From: Arctopsyche grandis
Taxonomy: Eukaryota > Arthropoda > Insecta > Trichoptera > Hydropsychidae
Length of the DNA: 64,000 nucleotides
Direction: 5' to 3'
NCBI RefSeq assembly: GCF_051622035.1
Contig: NC_135355.1
Coordinates: 5,022,001 to 5,086,000 of the forward strand
The notes beneath the pieces were generated by a model. It had not been told where the DNA came from. It did no database searches and saw only the letters and a list, made by a program, of their open reading frames with translations. Position 1 is the first letter of the stretch; each line of letters starts with the position of its first letter. The translations under genes and the position numbers were made by a program. Shown here piece by piece: positions 46,430 to 63,928 of the stretch.

Positions 46430-47650
46430 CCTATTGAATATTATAATATACATAATATAACATTCAACGACATAACGCACACGATACATAATACATATGT
46501 AGGTAGGAATGTATATATATACAGCGGCGGACCGGGACTGAAATCAGTGCATGCCAGTAGTCAAAGGGGGCCCACCCAGGGTTAAAAAAAATTGTTCCCC
46601 CCATATAACAAAATTTTCTTCTTTTCATCACGCTAAAAATCAAGGGAAAAAAAAAATTCAAAAATGGGAATAAACAAATTTAGGTACAAGAAAAATGGCA
46701 AAACCAAAATAGATCCATAAATTACATTGTATATTTCGTTTTAACCCTTGTCCTAGGTAAATAGAATGCATCATAAAAGAATGCGGCATAAAAGCGGCTT
46801 TTACAGGTCTATTAGCTACAGAAGGCGCGTGCACAGTACTCATACAAATGCATTTTTCATATACAGGCTGTTATTTATATATTTTATTTCAACCGATCGT
46901 GTAATGTTTTTAAGATCTATGATATAATTTGGGTGGCATATTTATTTAATATTTGAATACGTACCACGAATAAAATGATAAATAGCATTTTTTTAAATTA
47001 TAAGTAAAACAAACGTACGTATGCAAAAATTAATACGAATTAAAAAATGAGAAAAAAATATAGGATATAAATTATATTAAACAGGAAATAAGTGATTTTA
47101 AAAGTGTTCGAATTTTGATAATAATGCAGTCCTTTTCATTATTATATATAGACATTCTTCTTTGTCGGCTAGTATTAAGTCCCGACCGTTACAAAGATAA
47201 TAAAATAAATTCGCAAAGAAAGCGCTACACTTTGTTGTTTATTTGCTCACTTCAAATTTGTTTACTGTTGGGTGCCTAGACCATCAAAATATTTTTTCAT
47301 TATTTTGCATAGAATTGTTTGTCGGCTTCAGAATTTTGTAGCCAAGTCAGAACTTGTCATAAATAATAATAAAATAAACTTACAAAAAAAATATTGCGGC
47401 GATCTTTGGATAATGCCGCAGTACATTTACACCCAGAAAGTCTACCCGAACCGGAAGTGTTTCTAATCAAATTAAATACATTGTTCATTTTATAATCTTA
47501 TTTTTGAATTTCAATTTCAAACTTTTCTATTATAAGACTTTACTTTTACTACTCTACTACTAAACGTACTTCTAGTTTTACTAACCTTTTCTGATTTTCT
47601 TTAATTCGTTACTTCTTTGCTCGTTTTGGATAGTCTTCTGTTTCTATACA
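46430..47650. other. AT-rich flank of the transposase gene
   Basis: Contains a GC-rich snippet AGCGGCGGACCGGGACTG at about 46522, followed by GGGGGCCCACCC, which resembles the end of some dispersed transposon; no partner end was found. Probably also holds the left end of the DD82E element, which I could not delimit. Confidence 0.35.
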
Positions 47651-47658
47651 ATGTCGTA

Positions 47659-49143
47659 TCATAATTCTTCTACGCCACTTAATTCTCCATCACTTGAAGA
47701 ATCCATATATTCACTATCAGAATATTCTACTTTTATAATGTCAGTGAAATTGTCCGTTAAAATATCGAGTTTTGGTTCCAGTTCAATAAATTTTTCTTCA
47801 TGTTTTTTCACATGTCTCCAAACGTCTCTGAATGTATCAATAGTGATTGACTCTGCTTCTTTCCTAAACAGCTCTTCAACGACCTTTAAGTCAAACATGA
47901 CATTTTTTGAAGCTACTTTACCCTTAATAATGCCCCACAGTAATTCTATAGGGTTTAGTTCTGGGTGGTAGGGTGGTAGGCGTAGTACGTTATGTCCGTG
48001 AGCTTCCAAGATTTTATCAAGTACAAACTCTTGATGATTTTGTTTATTGTTTTTTATTATTTCATATAAAACAGGCTTTGTGCATTTTTCTGGATAAGGT
48101 ATATTAAATTTTCTTAACCAAGCTAGCATGTCAGCTTTTCTGGAATTAGATGTGGGCATAGGTTCTGACGTGACATTATGGTACGACGCATTATCAATAA
48201 CAATTACAGATTGGGGTTGTAAATTTGGAACAAGCTTTTCTTTAATCCATTTTTGGTAATTAATCGCGTTCATATTATTATGATAATCTCCGGTTTTAAT
48301 TTTAGATGGATATATAAGTAACGCATTTGGAATAAATCCTTTTTCAGAACAGGCGTGAACTATTATTAGCATATTACCCTTATAAATCGGTAATCTGCAA
48401 CCTTTGCTAGTTTCATCGGACCATGATTTTGGCATCGTATGTGAGCTATTTATATAGGATTCATCCGTGTAAACTATAGGGCGGCCTTGCAATCTATACT
48501 CTTCTAATTTGGAAAGATATATGGATCTCTTCAGTCGAATTACATTTTTTTCAATAAGTGTTTGTTTATTATTATTCATCTTTCTCCATTTGAAACCTAG
48601 CCTACGAACGATAACTCTTAACGAAGAAATTGCACCTTTAAATTTTAAACTGTCTTTCAAAACTTCTAATAACTTTTGTAGCGTCGGAAATGTCTTATGA
48701 ACTAGATGAAAATCGTAGATAGTTCGCCTGATGACCTCTTGATCAAAACTATCCACTGTAGTTATTTTTGATAACCTTACACGATTTTTGCCCGGTGTCC
48801 TTAAAACAACTCGCACAGTCGATGAAGATGTGGATGCTGCTGGATCTGATGACTCTGAAGATATAGGTTGTGTCGTTGATGGCTCCGATATTGAAGGTTG
48901 CGATGTTGGCGGTTTATTAGCCACCACAAATTGATTTCGTACTTCACAAACAATTCGCTGAACACTTCTTTTAGAAACACCAGTCGCTTCCGCAGTTGAA
49001 GCATATAAATTTTTCATAAAACTATTTCTTTCGTCACTTTCACTATTCACTATACGATGCATGAAATAGTTGAAAACATTATACACAATTTCGCGAGATT
49101 GTCCCGTTAGTGTTTTCCCAGATCCAATTTTATTACAAAGCAT
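47659..49143 (-). CDS. IS630/Tc1/mariner-type transposase, DD82E, intact frame
   Basis: Catalyses cut-and-paste transposition of its own element. Uninterrupted 494-residue frame from ATG at 49141-49143. The N-terminal DNA-binding part has a helix-turn-helix-like segment (STAEATGVSKRSVQRIV, about 50-66). A Ser/Thr/Pro-rich linker (about 78-110) follows, then a second winged/HTH-like region (TFPTLQKLLEVLKDS). The DDE domain is D227 (IVYTDESYINSS), D317 (VIVIDNASYHN) and E400 (LPPYHPELNPIELLWGIIK). There are 82 residues between the second D and E, much longer than the usual 34-41. The C-terminus is acidic (KVEYSDSEYMDSSSDGELSG). I recall a group named for this spacing (DD82E, Sailor), but cannot check that here. 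Terminal inverted repeats and the TA duplication were not found by eye. All catalytic residues are present, so the protein may be active. Confidence 0.9.
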   Translation of the reverse strand: MLCNKIGSGKTLTGQSREIVYNVFNYFMHRIVNSESDERNSFMKNLYASTAEATGVSKRSVQRIVCEVRNQFVVANKPPTSQPSISEPSTTQPISSESSDPAASTSSSTVRVVLRTPGKNRVRLSKITTVDSFDQEVIRRTIYDFHLVHKTFPTLQKLLEVLKDSLKFKGAISSLRVIVRRLGFKWRKMNNNKQTLIEKNVIRLKRSIYLSKLEEYRLQGRPIVYTDESYINSSHTMPKSWSDETSKGCRLPIYKGNMLIIVHACSEKGFIPNALLIYPSKIKTGDYHNNMNAINYQKWIKEKLVPNLQPQSVIVIDNASYHNVTSEPMPTSNSRKADMLAWLRKFNIPYPEKCTKPVLYEIIKNNKQNHQEFVLDKILEAHGHNVLRLPPYHPELNPIELLWGIIKGKVASKNVMFDLKVVEELFRKEAESITIDTFRDVWRHVKKHEEKFIELEPKLDILTDNFTDIIKVEYSDSEYMDSSSDGELSGVEEL

Positions 49144-49522
49144 TTTATTATCATATATCCACTAATTCTAATGAACTAACTCCAATTAACCAATTAGCAA
49201 ACAATATAAGAACGCGTTACGTCAGTTTGTGGGGGTTGATCGGTGACTGACCAGTGAAACTGGAAAAAATCACCCTGTAGTGCACACTTGATCACTGAGC
49301 AAAAATCACCGAGCAATACAAAAAAATAATTGTTGTTTCTGTCATGCTCGGAAAGTGGGTGCGTATGAAAGGGACCAACTGATTGTCCTAGAAAACAGAT
49401 ACAAAAAATCTTATTCATATCTTCACGGATACAATATACGTGTTTGTATTGGTACGTGCCAGCTTTCGCTGCGCGAGCTATACTTTCGGTAGAAAACAAT
49501 CAGGGACATCATTTCACGGCAG

Positions 49523-49527
<5 letters not shown>
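49144..49527. other. Right flank of the transposase gene
   Basis: Upstream of the transposase start; would hold its promoter and the right element end. Repeated ATCACTGAGCAA / AATCACCGAGCAA stretches (about 49290) are noted but not interpreted. Confidence 0.35.

Positions 49528-49590
<63 letters not shown>
49528..49590. repeat. (TA)n microsatellite
   Basis: About 60 bp of TA dinucleotides. Confidence 0.95.
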
Positions 49591-49593
<3 letters not shown>

Positions 49594-49683
49594 AAATATA
49601 TGTATAAAGGGTATGTATAAAGGGTGTTATGAAGCTAAGTGCGAGGCCTTAAAAGGAATGATAGCTCAATACAAAATCTTTTT

Positions 49684-50882
49684 ACTTTATCTATGTACGT
49701 AGTAACAATAGATGAAGTTTTGTGATCATGCGAAAATTCGAACTCGAGATTTTGACTGATTCGAACTCAGAATCGATTACTGATCACGTTTTAATGATCT
49801 AGAAAAAATGTGTGTGTGTCTGTATGTGTGTCTGTGTGTGTGTCTGTGTGTGTGTCTGTGTACTTTGGGGATTTTTTCAACACCATTAGTCCTATCGAAC
49901 CGAAACTTAGTATCGGTTAATGAAATTCTTATAGACACTACATAAATTTTTTTCAAATTTTTAAGTTGACCGGAAATGGTACCTCCCCTTATAGGTGTCC
50001 TCTTTTTTTTAAGTTTTTGAATTCAATTTTCTCCCAAACTACTAACTGAATCGGACTGAATTTTTTTTGCATGTACAAGAAATAATAATTTTTATAATTT
50101 TATATTTTTTAAATATTTTTATCTGAACCAGAAGTAGTACTTTTACTCTAGAGAATCGAGGTTTTTTATGTTTTTCTCAAAAGCCTTTTGATTTATCGAA
50201 CTGAAATTTCATATCAATCAGTTTAAGCTTAATACCAAGTTATGTATAAAATTTGGTAAGCGTCCGTCGACCGAGAGTGGCAGTTTACTCTTGTTCGATT
50301 TTTCTTCCACTATTTTTTTCGACCCCTTAAACATGTGTGGTCTTCACGAAAAAATTCAAGTATAACTTTTGTATCAATGTGATTAAAATAAAAAAAAAAT
50401 CATTAAATTTAATAAACCGGAAGTGGGATTTTTTCCCTTCCGGAAGCTTCTGGAAGGAAGGTCAAAAATGTTGTCGCCTGGATCCTGTCCACACCCCTGA
50501 ACGTATTAAGCTGAAAAATTATATTTATATTCTTTATGTACTAACTTAGATTTGGTAACGTTTTGGTCAGAATTCGTAAACCGGAAGTAGTATTGTTTTT
50601 TAAAACAATATTTAATCATTTTATTTTGATCTTTTAAATTATTTTTATTTTCTTGATATTTAATAATACTGATAGTGATATTAAGTAATAAAAAAAATTT
50701 GAACAAAATCTGAAAACCGGAAGTAGAACTTTTGTCTTGTGCAAGTATTTGCATATATTCGCGCTCAATTTGTATCGCTATCATATGTAGTTATTAGTTC
50801 AATATTGAATTTTGTTTTGTAACCTTCTTATATTCCTCAAATACATAGATAAAGTCATGGGTTGGTCACACCCGAATTTTTT
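49684..50882 (+). mobile_element. CCGGAAGT-rich repeat, copy 1 (left arm of palindrome)
   Basis: Starts ACTTTATCTATGTACGTAG and ends TACATAGATAAAGTCATGGG then GGTCACACCCGAATTTTTT, so the near ends are short inverted repeats. Internal landmarks: a GT/CT-rich run (49808-49860), CCTATCGAACCGAAACTTAG, TGACCGGAAATGGTACC, and several (A)CCGGAAGTGG or CCGGAAGTAG boxes. Only short frames on either strand. Class unknown; non-autonomous. Confidence 0.85.
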
Positions 50883-51050
50883 CATTTATCAAAATTTCTC
50901 AAGAAATTAAAGAAGTTAAATTGAGAATTCTTATTTCTCGAGAAATGAAAATCATCGAGAAATCAGAATCAATAGATATAACAGCATTGGCGGGTATCTC
51001 ATGTACACAAATACATATATTACCGATATTGTATATAAAAATCGGAACAT
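50883..51050. other. Spacer of the 2.4-kb palindrome
   Basis: 168 bp between the two arms, with TTCTCGAGAAATGA-type small inverted motifs. No match elsewhere in the window. Confidence 0.6.
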
Positions 51051-52122
51051 AAAAAAATTCGGGTGTGACCAACCCATGACTTTATCTATGTATTTGAGGA
51101 ATATAAGAAGGTTACAAATCAAAATTCGATATTGAACTAATAACTATGATAGTGATACAAATTGAGCGCAAATATATGCAAATACTTGCACAAGACAAAA
51201 TTTCTACTTCCGGTTGGCAGATTTTGTTCAAAATTTTTTATTATTTAAAATCAGTATAATTATTATACACATTTAATATCAGGAGGATAAAAATAATTTA
51301 AAAGGTCAAAATAAAATAATGAAATATTGTTTTAAAAAAAAATACTACTTCCGGTTTACGAATTCTAACCAAAACATTACCAAATCTAAGTTAGTACATA
51401 AATAATATAAATATAAATTTTCAGCTTAATACGATCAGGAGTGTGGTCAGGATCCAGGCGACAACATTTTTGACCTTCCTTCCGGATGCTTCCGGAAGGG
51501 AAAAAATCCCACTTCCGATTTATTAAATTTAATGATTTTTTTTTTATTTTAATCACATTGATACAAGAATTATACTTGCATTTTTTCGTGAAGACCACAC
51601 ATGTTTAAGGGGTCGAAAAAAATAGTGGAAGAAAAATCGAACAAGAGTAAACTGCCACTTCCGGTTCAGATAAAAATATTTAAAAAATATAAAATTATAA
51701 AAATTATTATCTCTAGTACATGTAAAAAAAATTCAGTCCGATTCAGTTAGTAGTTTGGGAGAAAATCGAATTCAAAAACTTAAAAAAAAGAGGACACCTA
51801 TAAGGGGAGGTACCATTTCCGGTCAACTTAAAAATTTGAAAAAAATTCACGTAGTGTTTATAAGAATTTCATTAACCGATACTAAGTTTCGGTTCGATAG
51901 GACTAACGGTGTTGAAAAAATCCCCAAAGTACACAGACACACACACAGACACACACACACACAGACACACACAGACACACATACAGATACACACACATTT
52001 TTTCTAGATCATTAAAACGTGATCAGTAATCGATTCTGAATTCGAATCAGTCAAAATCTCGACTTCGAATTTTCGCATGATCACAAAACTTCATCTATTG
52101 TTACTACGTACATAGATAAAGT
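51051..52122 (-). mobile_element. CCGGAAGT-rich repeat, copy 2 (right arm of palindrome)
   Basis: Reverse complement of 49684-50882 through nearly its whole length: AAATTCGGGTGTGACCAACC at the inner end, ACTACGTACATAGATAAAGT at the outer end. Small differences (for example a CA run of different length at 51938-51995) show the arms have diverged somewhat. Confidence 0.88.
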
Positions 52123-52434
52123 AAAAAACGTTGATTTTATCGAATTTACAACGACAACAACAAAATTTGCGTGACTTTTTTAAAATTTGTAAAATAAAAT
52201 ATGAAACCAAGAGGAGAATATTCCAATATTGTATAAATAGTAATAAAAATACTTAATAATAATAACCAGTGTAATATGTTCTATAATTTTCTTTTAGTAT
52301 CTACCATTTTGTCAGCCATCTTTTATTTTAAGACGGCTGAAAAAATGGTAGTATGCGCTTACCAAACATGCCTGCTTATAATCCTTTATTTTAAAGTATC
52401 ACTTATGCAGATATCTTTCCAATTATATATTTTT

Positions 52435-58345
<5,911 letters not shown>

Positions 58346-58348
58346 TAT

Positions 58349-58691
<343 letters not shown>

Positions 58692-58692
58692 G

Positions 58693-59160
58693 CCAGCAGC
58701 GTGGCTCGGTCGTTAAGCTTCTGCTTAACACTGAGCACTGAGAGGCGCCGAGTTCGATCCCTTGAGCTGACCTTCGATTGAAAAGAATTTTTCTGAGTAT
58801 ATCTGTAATGCTGCTGGTCAGACCAGGATTTGTGACTCCTGGTTGATCGTTTCCTATCAGAGTTTGCCAATTTTCTCTGATTTCATTGTTGAAACGATTC
58901 CCGATTAAAAATTGGCTAAAAATCCTTCCTACCCACTATGTCACCACTATTTGAGTATGATTAATGTAAATATTACAATAAAAATGTATGTACAATTCAT
59001 AGATGTCTCGTTAATTGTCGAGTTTAAGTCAGTGTCGCGTAATTTAGCGACTTATATAATAAAAAAATGCTGTATTGTTTGTAATTTGGCCAGGAAGGCG
59101 CACTGGGGTTTACCTGTAATGCCTTCCTGGTATGAAATAAAATAAAAATAAAATAAAAAA
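58693..59160 (+). mobile_element. tRNA-headed SINE, full length
   Basis: GCCAGCAGCGTGGCTCGGTC (box A), GAGTTCGATCCCTTG (box B), central domain GTGACTCCTGGTTGATCG, TTTCCTATCAGAGTTTGCCA, TTTCATTGTTGAAACGATTC; 3' hairpin CCAGGAAGGCGCACTGGGGT ... GCCTTCCTGG; tail of AAAATAAAATAAAA then (TA)n. Nearly identical to 60944-61400, which lacks a short CACTGAG duplication in the head. Confidence 0.93.
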
Positions 59161-59164
59161 TAAA

Positions 59165-59365
<201 letters not shown>

Positions 59366-59639
59366 TAGATTTAAGATTTGATTCATGAGATAGATTATGG
59401 CTGCTTAAAATATCACATGACAGTTTTGAAAAACTTAAAGCGAATAAATATATATAAATACATATATTCTACAGATTCGGCGTACCTTGGACTTATTTTC
59501 GAGAGGCAAGGTCTGGATGTAGTTCTGACGATTATTAGGATAAAATATCTTCTTTTTGTCCCAAGTCAGTATTCAGACGTAGGCGTTCCACGTATCCACA
59601 TAGACGTAGACCCATCCATTATCTAAAGATAAGATATGC

Positions 59640-60940
59640 GATGAAGATAAGATAAGATAAGATGCCTAAAATACGGTTTATCAAATATAATTAAATTGTG
59701 ATTATTAGATTATTTGGCTATATGAGTCATATGTACATACATATGTACGTATACAAATGTAGATACATAAATATAACTATTTTACTAAAGGCTGTCTAAA
59801 AAGAATAATACCTTTATATTAACATACATACATACATACATTTGACAAATATTTTTAATTGTGCAATCTTACTTACCCTGCTGCAGAGCGTCATGATGAT
59901 GATGAATACTACTGGGTTTATTAACGTGGTCTAAAACGATAAAATGTAATACTCACTATATGGTAATTTAATGGTAGAGATATATTTTTTTATTTTAATT
60001 AAATGTTAATACATAATTGCGTACAAGAATGAATATTAGAATTAAACTTTTTTAATTTATTATAATTAGTTAGTATTGTGTATGTTACGTTTGTATGTTA
60101 AATTTATCAATTCATTTTTACTATACGCGTAATTAATAAATTATTATAATTAAAATCTCAGAAAAAAATATGATTTAATTTAATCTTTTATTTCATAATT
60201 AGAATGGAATTTCAATTCATCTTTTATAAATTTAAGTGAATATGTGTAGTATATGAATTTAATTTAAAACAATTTAATTTGGAATGACACGACTTATCTA
60301 CTACTGAACTCAAACGCAAATAAAACATCCAAATTTGATAAAAACAGATATGTATTACCGTTTATCGAAGATTTTGGATAAGAATTTTGATATTGAATAT
60401 ATTGTATATTGATTCAATAAATCAGATTATTAATAATATAAATACATCTTGTCTATACGTAAATACATATTTATTTATTAATTTAAGAGTACTTGGAAAA
60501 GGCGAGATAGCCAATGAACCCGAAGAGCTTGTTAATGCAAAAAAGCTTCACGTTTTCATGGCTAGAAAGAATATGTGTGTGTGTGTATGCCACATCTTCA
60601 AAACACACAGTTTGGAGATCATTTGATCACCGTTAGCCACATATCTTATTTTCTTACTTACTGAAATGTTGATCGACACAACACGTCGTGACATTATGAA
60701 ATTATGAAAGTTTGAATTTGGTTCACTCGTGCGTGAGTTAAGCGCTGAAGACAACCCTCTGCCATTGTACTCATGTACTCGCAAATTCGTCATTTCTATG
60801 ACGCCATCATATGACTCATTCGTTGTCACATGATTAATATAAAGAACAAACGACTAACTAGTAGAGATAAGACACACCTAATTTTACACCATTAAGTGTA
60901 CCATTGATTAATGACACACGTAGTTAATGAATAACACTAT
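59640..60940. other. Intergenic, AT-rich, nothing recognised
   Basis: A GATAA run near 59630-59660 and a diverged possible trace of the CCGGAAGT repeat (CACGTTTTCATGGCTAGAAA, TGTGTGTGTGT) near 60550. No gene. Confidence 0.4.
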
Positions 60941-60943
60941 TAT

Positions 60944-61400
60944 AGCCAGCAGCGTGGCTCGGTCGTTAAGCTTCTGCTTAACACTGAGAGGCGCCGAGTT
61001 CGATCCCTTGAGCTGACCTCGATTGAAAAGAATTTTTCTGAGTATATCTGTAATGCTGCTGGTCAGACCAGGATTTGTGACTCCTGGTTGATCGTTTCCT
61101 ATCAGAGTTTGCCAATTTTCTCTGATTTCATTGTTGAAACGATTCCCGATTAAAAATTGGCTAAAAATCCTTCCTACCCACTATGTGTCACCACTATTTG
61201 AGTATGATTAATGTAAATATTACAATAAAAATGTATGTACAATTCATAGATGTCTCGTTAATTGTCGAGTTTAAGTCAGTGTCTCGTAATTTAGCGACTT
61301 ATATAATAAAAAATGCTGTATTGTTTGTAATTTGGCCAGGAAGGCGCATTGGGGTTTACCTGTAATGCCTTCCTGGTATGAAATAAAAAAAAAAATTGTT
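60944..61400 (+). mobile_element. tRNA-headed SINE, full length
   Basis: Same structure as 58693-59160 with few differences, so a recently amplified subfamily. 3' hairpin CCAGGAAGGCGCATTGGGGT ... GCCTTCCTGG at about 61336-61377, then A-rich tail. Confidence 0.93.
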
Positions 61401-61764
61401 ATCATTAAAAAAAAAAAAAAAAAAAAAATTGTTATCATATCTACCACACCCATCCACTGACTAACCAAGATTGTACAACACGTGTCTTCAACACATTCAT
61501 TGTTTGCTAAAGAGAATATAAACTCAATATTGTTAGAATTTAAGTTAGTCCGTAATCAACTCTTGTACCGAATATTAAAATAAATTGTTTTTTTATTCAA
61601 ACCGTTCGTCTGCATTTCTTTATTCGTGCAAACCCTATGTATGACGAGACGGGATATGGAGACAAAAAATACAGTTTAATCATTACGAGACAACAATATA
61701 TGTATATTTTTTTAAATTACGAAATTTTAAGACCAACATGTCCAAATAGTGATGTACAATTTAT

Positions 61765-63550
61765 ACTTTATCTATGTACGTAGTAGCAATAGATGAAGTT
61801 TTGTGATCATGCGAAAATTCGAACTCGAGATTTTGACTGATTCGAACTCAGAATCGATTACTGATCACGTTTTCATGATCTAGAAAAAATGTGTGTGTGT
61901 GTGTGTCTGTGTATTTTGGGGATTTTTTTAACACCGTTAGTCCTATCAAACCGAAACTTAGTATCGGTTACTGAAATTCTTATCAACATTAGGTAAATTT
62001 TTTTCAAATTTTTAAGTTGACCGGAAATGGTACCTCCCCTTATAGGTGTCCTCTTTTTTTTAAGTTTTTGAATTCAATTTTCTCCCAAACTACTAACTGA
62101 ATCGGACTGAATTTTTTTTGCATGTACAAGAAATAATAATTTTTATAATTTTATATTTTTTAAATATTTTTATCTGAACCGGAAGTAGTACTTTTACTCT
62201 AGAGAATCGAGGTTTTTTATGTTTTTCTCAAAAGCCTTTTGATTTATCGAACTGAAATTTCATATAAATCAATTTAAGCTTAATACCAAGTTATGTATAA
62301 AATTTGGTAAGCGTCCGTCGACCGAGAGTGGCAGTTTACTCTTGTTCGATTTTTCTTCCACTATTTTTTTCGACCCCTTAAACATGTGTGGTCTTCACGA
62401 AAAAATTCAAGTATAACTTTTGTATCAATGTGATTAAAATAAAAAAAAAATCACTAAATTTAATAAACCGGAAGTGGGATTTTTTCCCTTCCGGAAGCTT
62501 CTGGAAGGAAGGTCAAAAATGTTGTCGCCTGGATCCTGTCCACACCCCTGAACGTATTAAGCTGAAAATTCATATTTGTATTTTTTATGTACTAACTTAT
62601 ATTTGGTAACGTTTTGGTAAGAATTCGTAAACCGGAAGTAGTATTTTTTTTAAAAACAATATTTCATTATTTTATTTTGACCTTTTAAATTATTTTAAGC
62701 GTCTTGATATTTATTGTGTATAATAAAGATAGTGATTTTAAGTAAAAATAAAAAATAAAATTAGCAAATTTAATGAACCGGAAGTGGGATTTTCTCCTAT
62801 TAGAAAAGTCAAAAATGTTGTCGCCTGGATCCTGTCCACACCCCTAAACGTATTAAGCTGAAAATTTATATTTGTGTTGTTTATATACTAACTTAGATTT
62901 GGTAACGTTTTGGTCAGAATTCGTAAACCGGAAGTAGTATTTTTTTTTTAAAACAATATTTCATTATTTTATTTTGACCTTTTAAATTATTTTAATCTTC
63001 TTGATATTTATTGTGTATAATAAAGATATTGATTTGAAGTAAAAATAAAAAATAAAACCATCAAATTTAATGAACCGGAAGTGGGATTTTATCTCTTTAG
63101 AAAGGTCAAAAATGTTGTCGCCTGGATCCTGTCCACACCCCTCGACGTATTTAGCTGAAAATTCATATTTGTATTCTTTATGTACTAACTTAGAATTGCT
63201 AACGTTTTCATCAGAATTCGTAAACCGGAAGTAGTATTGTTTTTTAAAACAATATTTAATTATTTTATTTTGACCTTTTAAATTATTTTTATTTTCTTGA
63301 TATTTAATAATACTGATAGTGATATTAAGTAATAAAAAAAATTTGAACAAAATCTGACAACCGGAAGTAGAACTTTTGTCTTGTGCAAGTTTCCATACAT
63401 TTGCGCTCAATTTGTATCGAAAATGCTGTCATAGTTATTAGTATTTGATAATTTGTCTGTACGGTTCAATATCGAATTTTGTTTAGTAACCTTCTTATAT
63501 TCCTCAAATACATAGATAAAGTCATGGGTTGGTCACACCCGAATTTTTTT
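61765..63550 (+). mobile_element. CCGGAAGT-rich repeat, copy 4, longest
   Basis: Complete from ACTTTATCTATGTACGTAG to GGTCACACCCGAATTTTTT. It contains three tandem units of about 305 bp (starting CCGGAAGTGGGATTTT at about 62468, 62778 and 63075), versus one in copy 1 and two in copy 3, which explains the length differences among copies. Confidence 0.9.
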
Positions 63551-63664
63551 TCATATAATAGTGTTTCTCAACTTTTTTTTTTCTGAATATTTTGTAATGT
63601 GGTTAATTAAACATATCTATTCTATACATATCTATATGTACATATACAGATAGATTAATCATAG

Positions 63665-63928
63665 GAAATGGACAAGACAACCCAAACAACGCCAGTAGTG
63701 CTCGGACGTGTCCCGCCGCGCTGTCGTTGTCGTTACCCGCGCTACAAACAGCTGTCTATAACAGCTGCGTCGCCGAAACCGCGATGTAACTACCGCTCGA
63801 CTCTCCGAACGCGTCCCTCTGGGAATGAGAAGCTGTCCTAGCAACAGCCAAATAAACAAAAGTGATAGTGACAGTGACAAGTGACAAGTGACAGTGACAC
63901 TACAAACAAAAAAAAACCCACCCACAAG
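63665..63928 (+). promoter_or_regulatory. GC-richer, CpG-bearing 5' region of a gene
   Basis: Abrupt rise in GC and CpG relative to the rest of the window (CCCGCCGCGCTGTCGTTGTC), then a run of short GTGACA(A/G)TGACA repeats at 63863-63900, directly before a well-placed ATG. Looks like a promoter/5'UTR of a constitutively expressed gene. Confidence 0.5.

Noticed and set aside
46521-46600. hAT-like transposon end (AGCGGCGGACCGGGACTG)
   Set aside because: Looks like a transposon terminus, but no inverted partner or target duplication could be found within the window.
50337-50549. Small conserved gene repeated at 50337, 51386 and 62388
   Set aside because: The same 70-codon frame appears only because the CCGGAAGT repeat is multicopy. 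Other copies of that repeat break the frame, and there is no domain.
58693-58780. tRNA gene
   Set aside because: A and B boxes are present, but the region does not fold into a full cloverleaf and recurs as the head of a dispersed SINE.
60545-60610. Further copy of the CCGGAAGT repeat
   Set aside because: Only a short diverged resemblance near a TG run; not enough to call.
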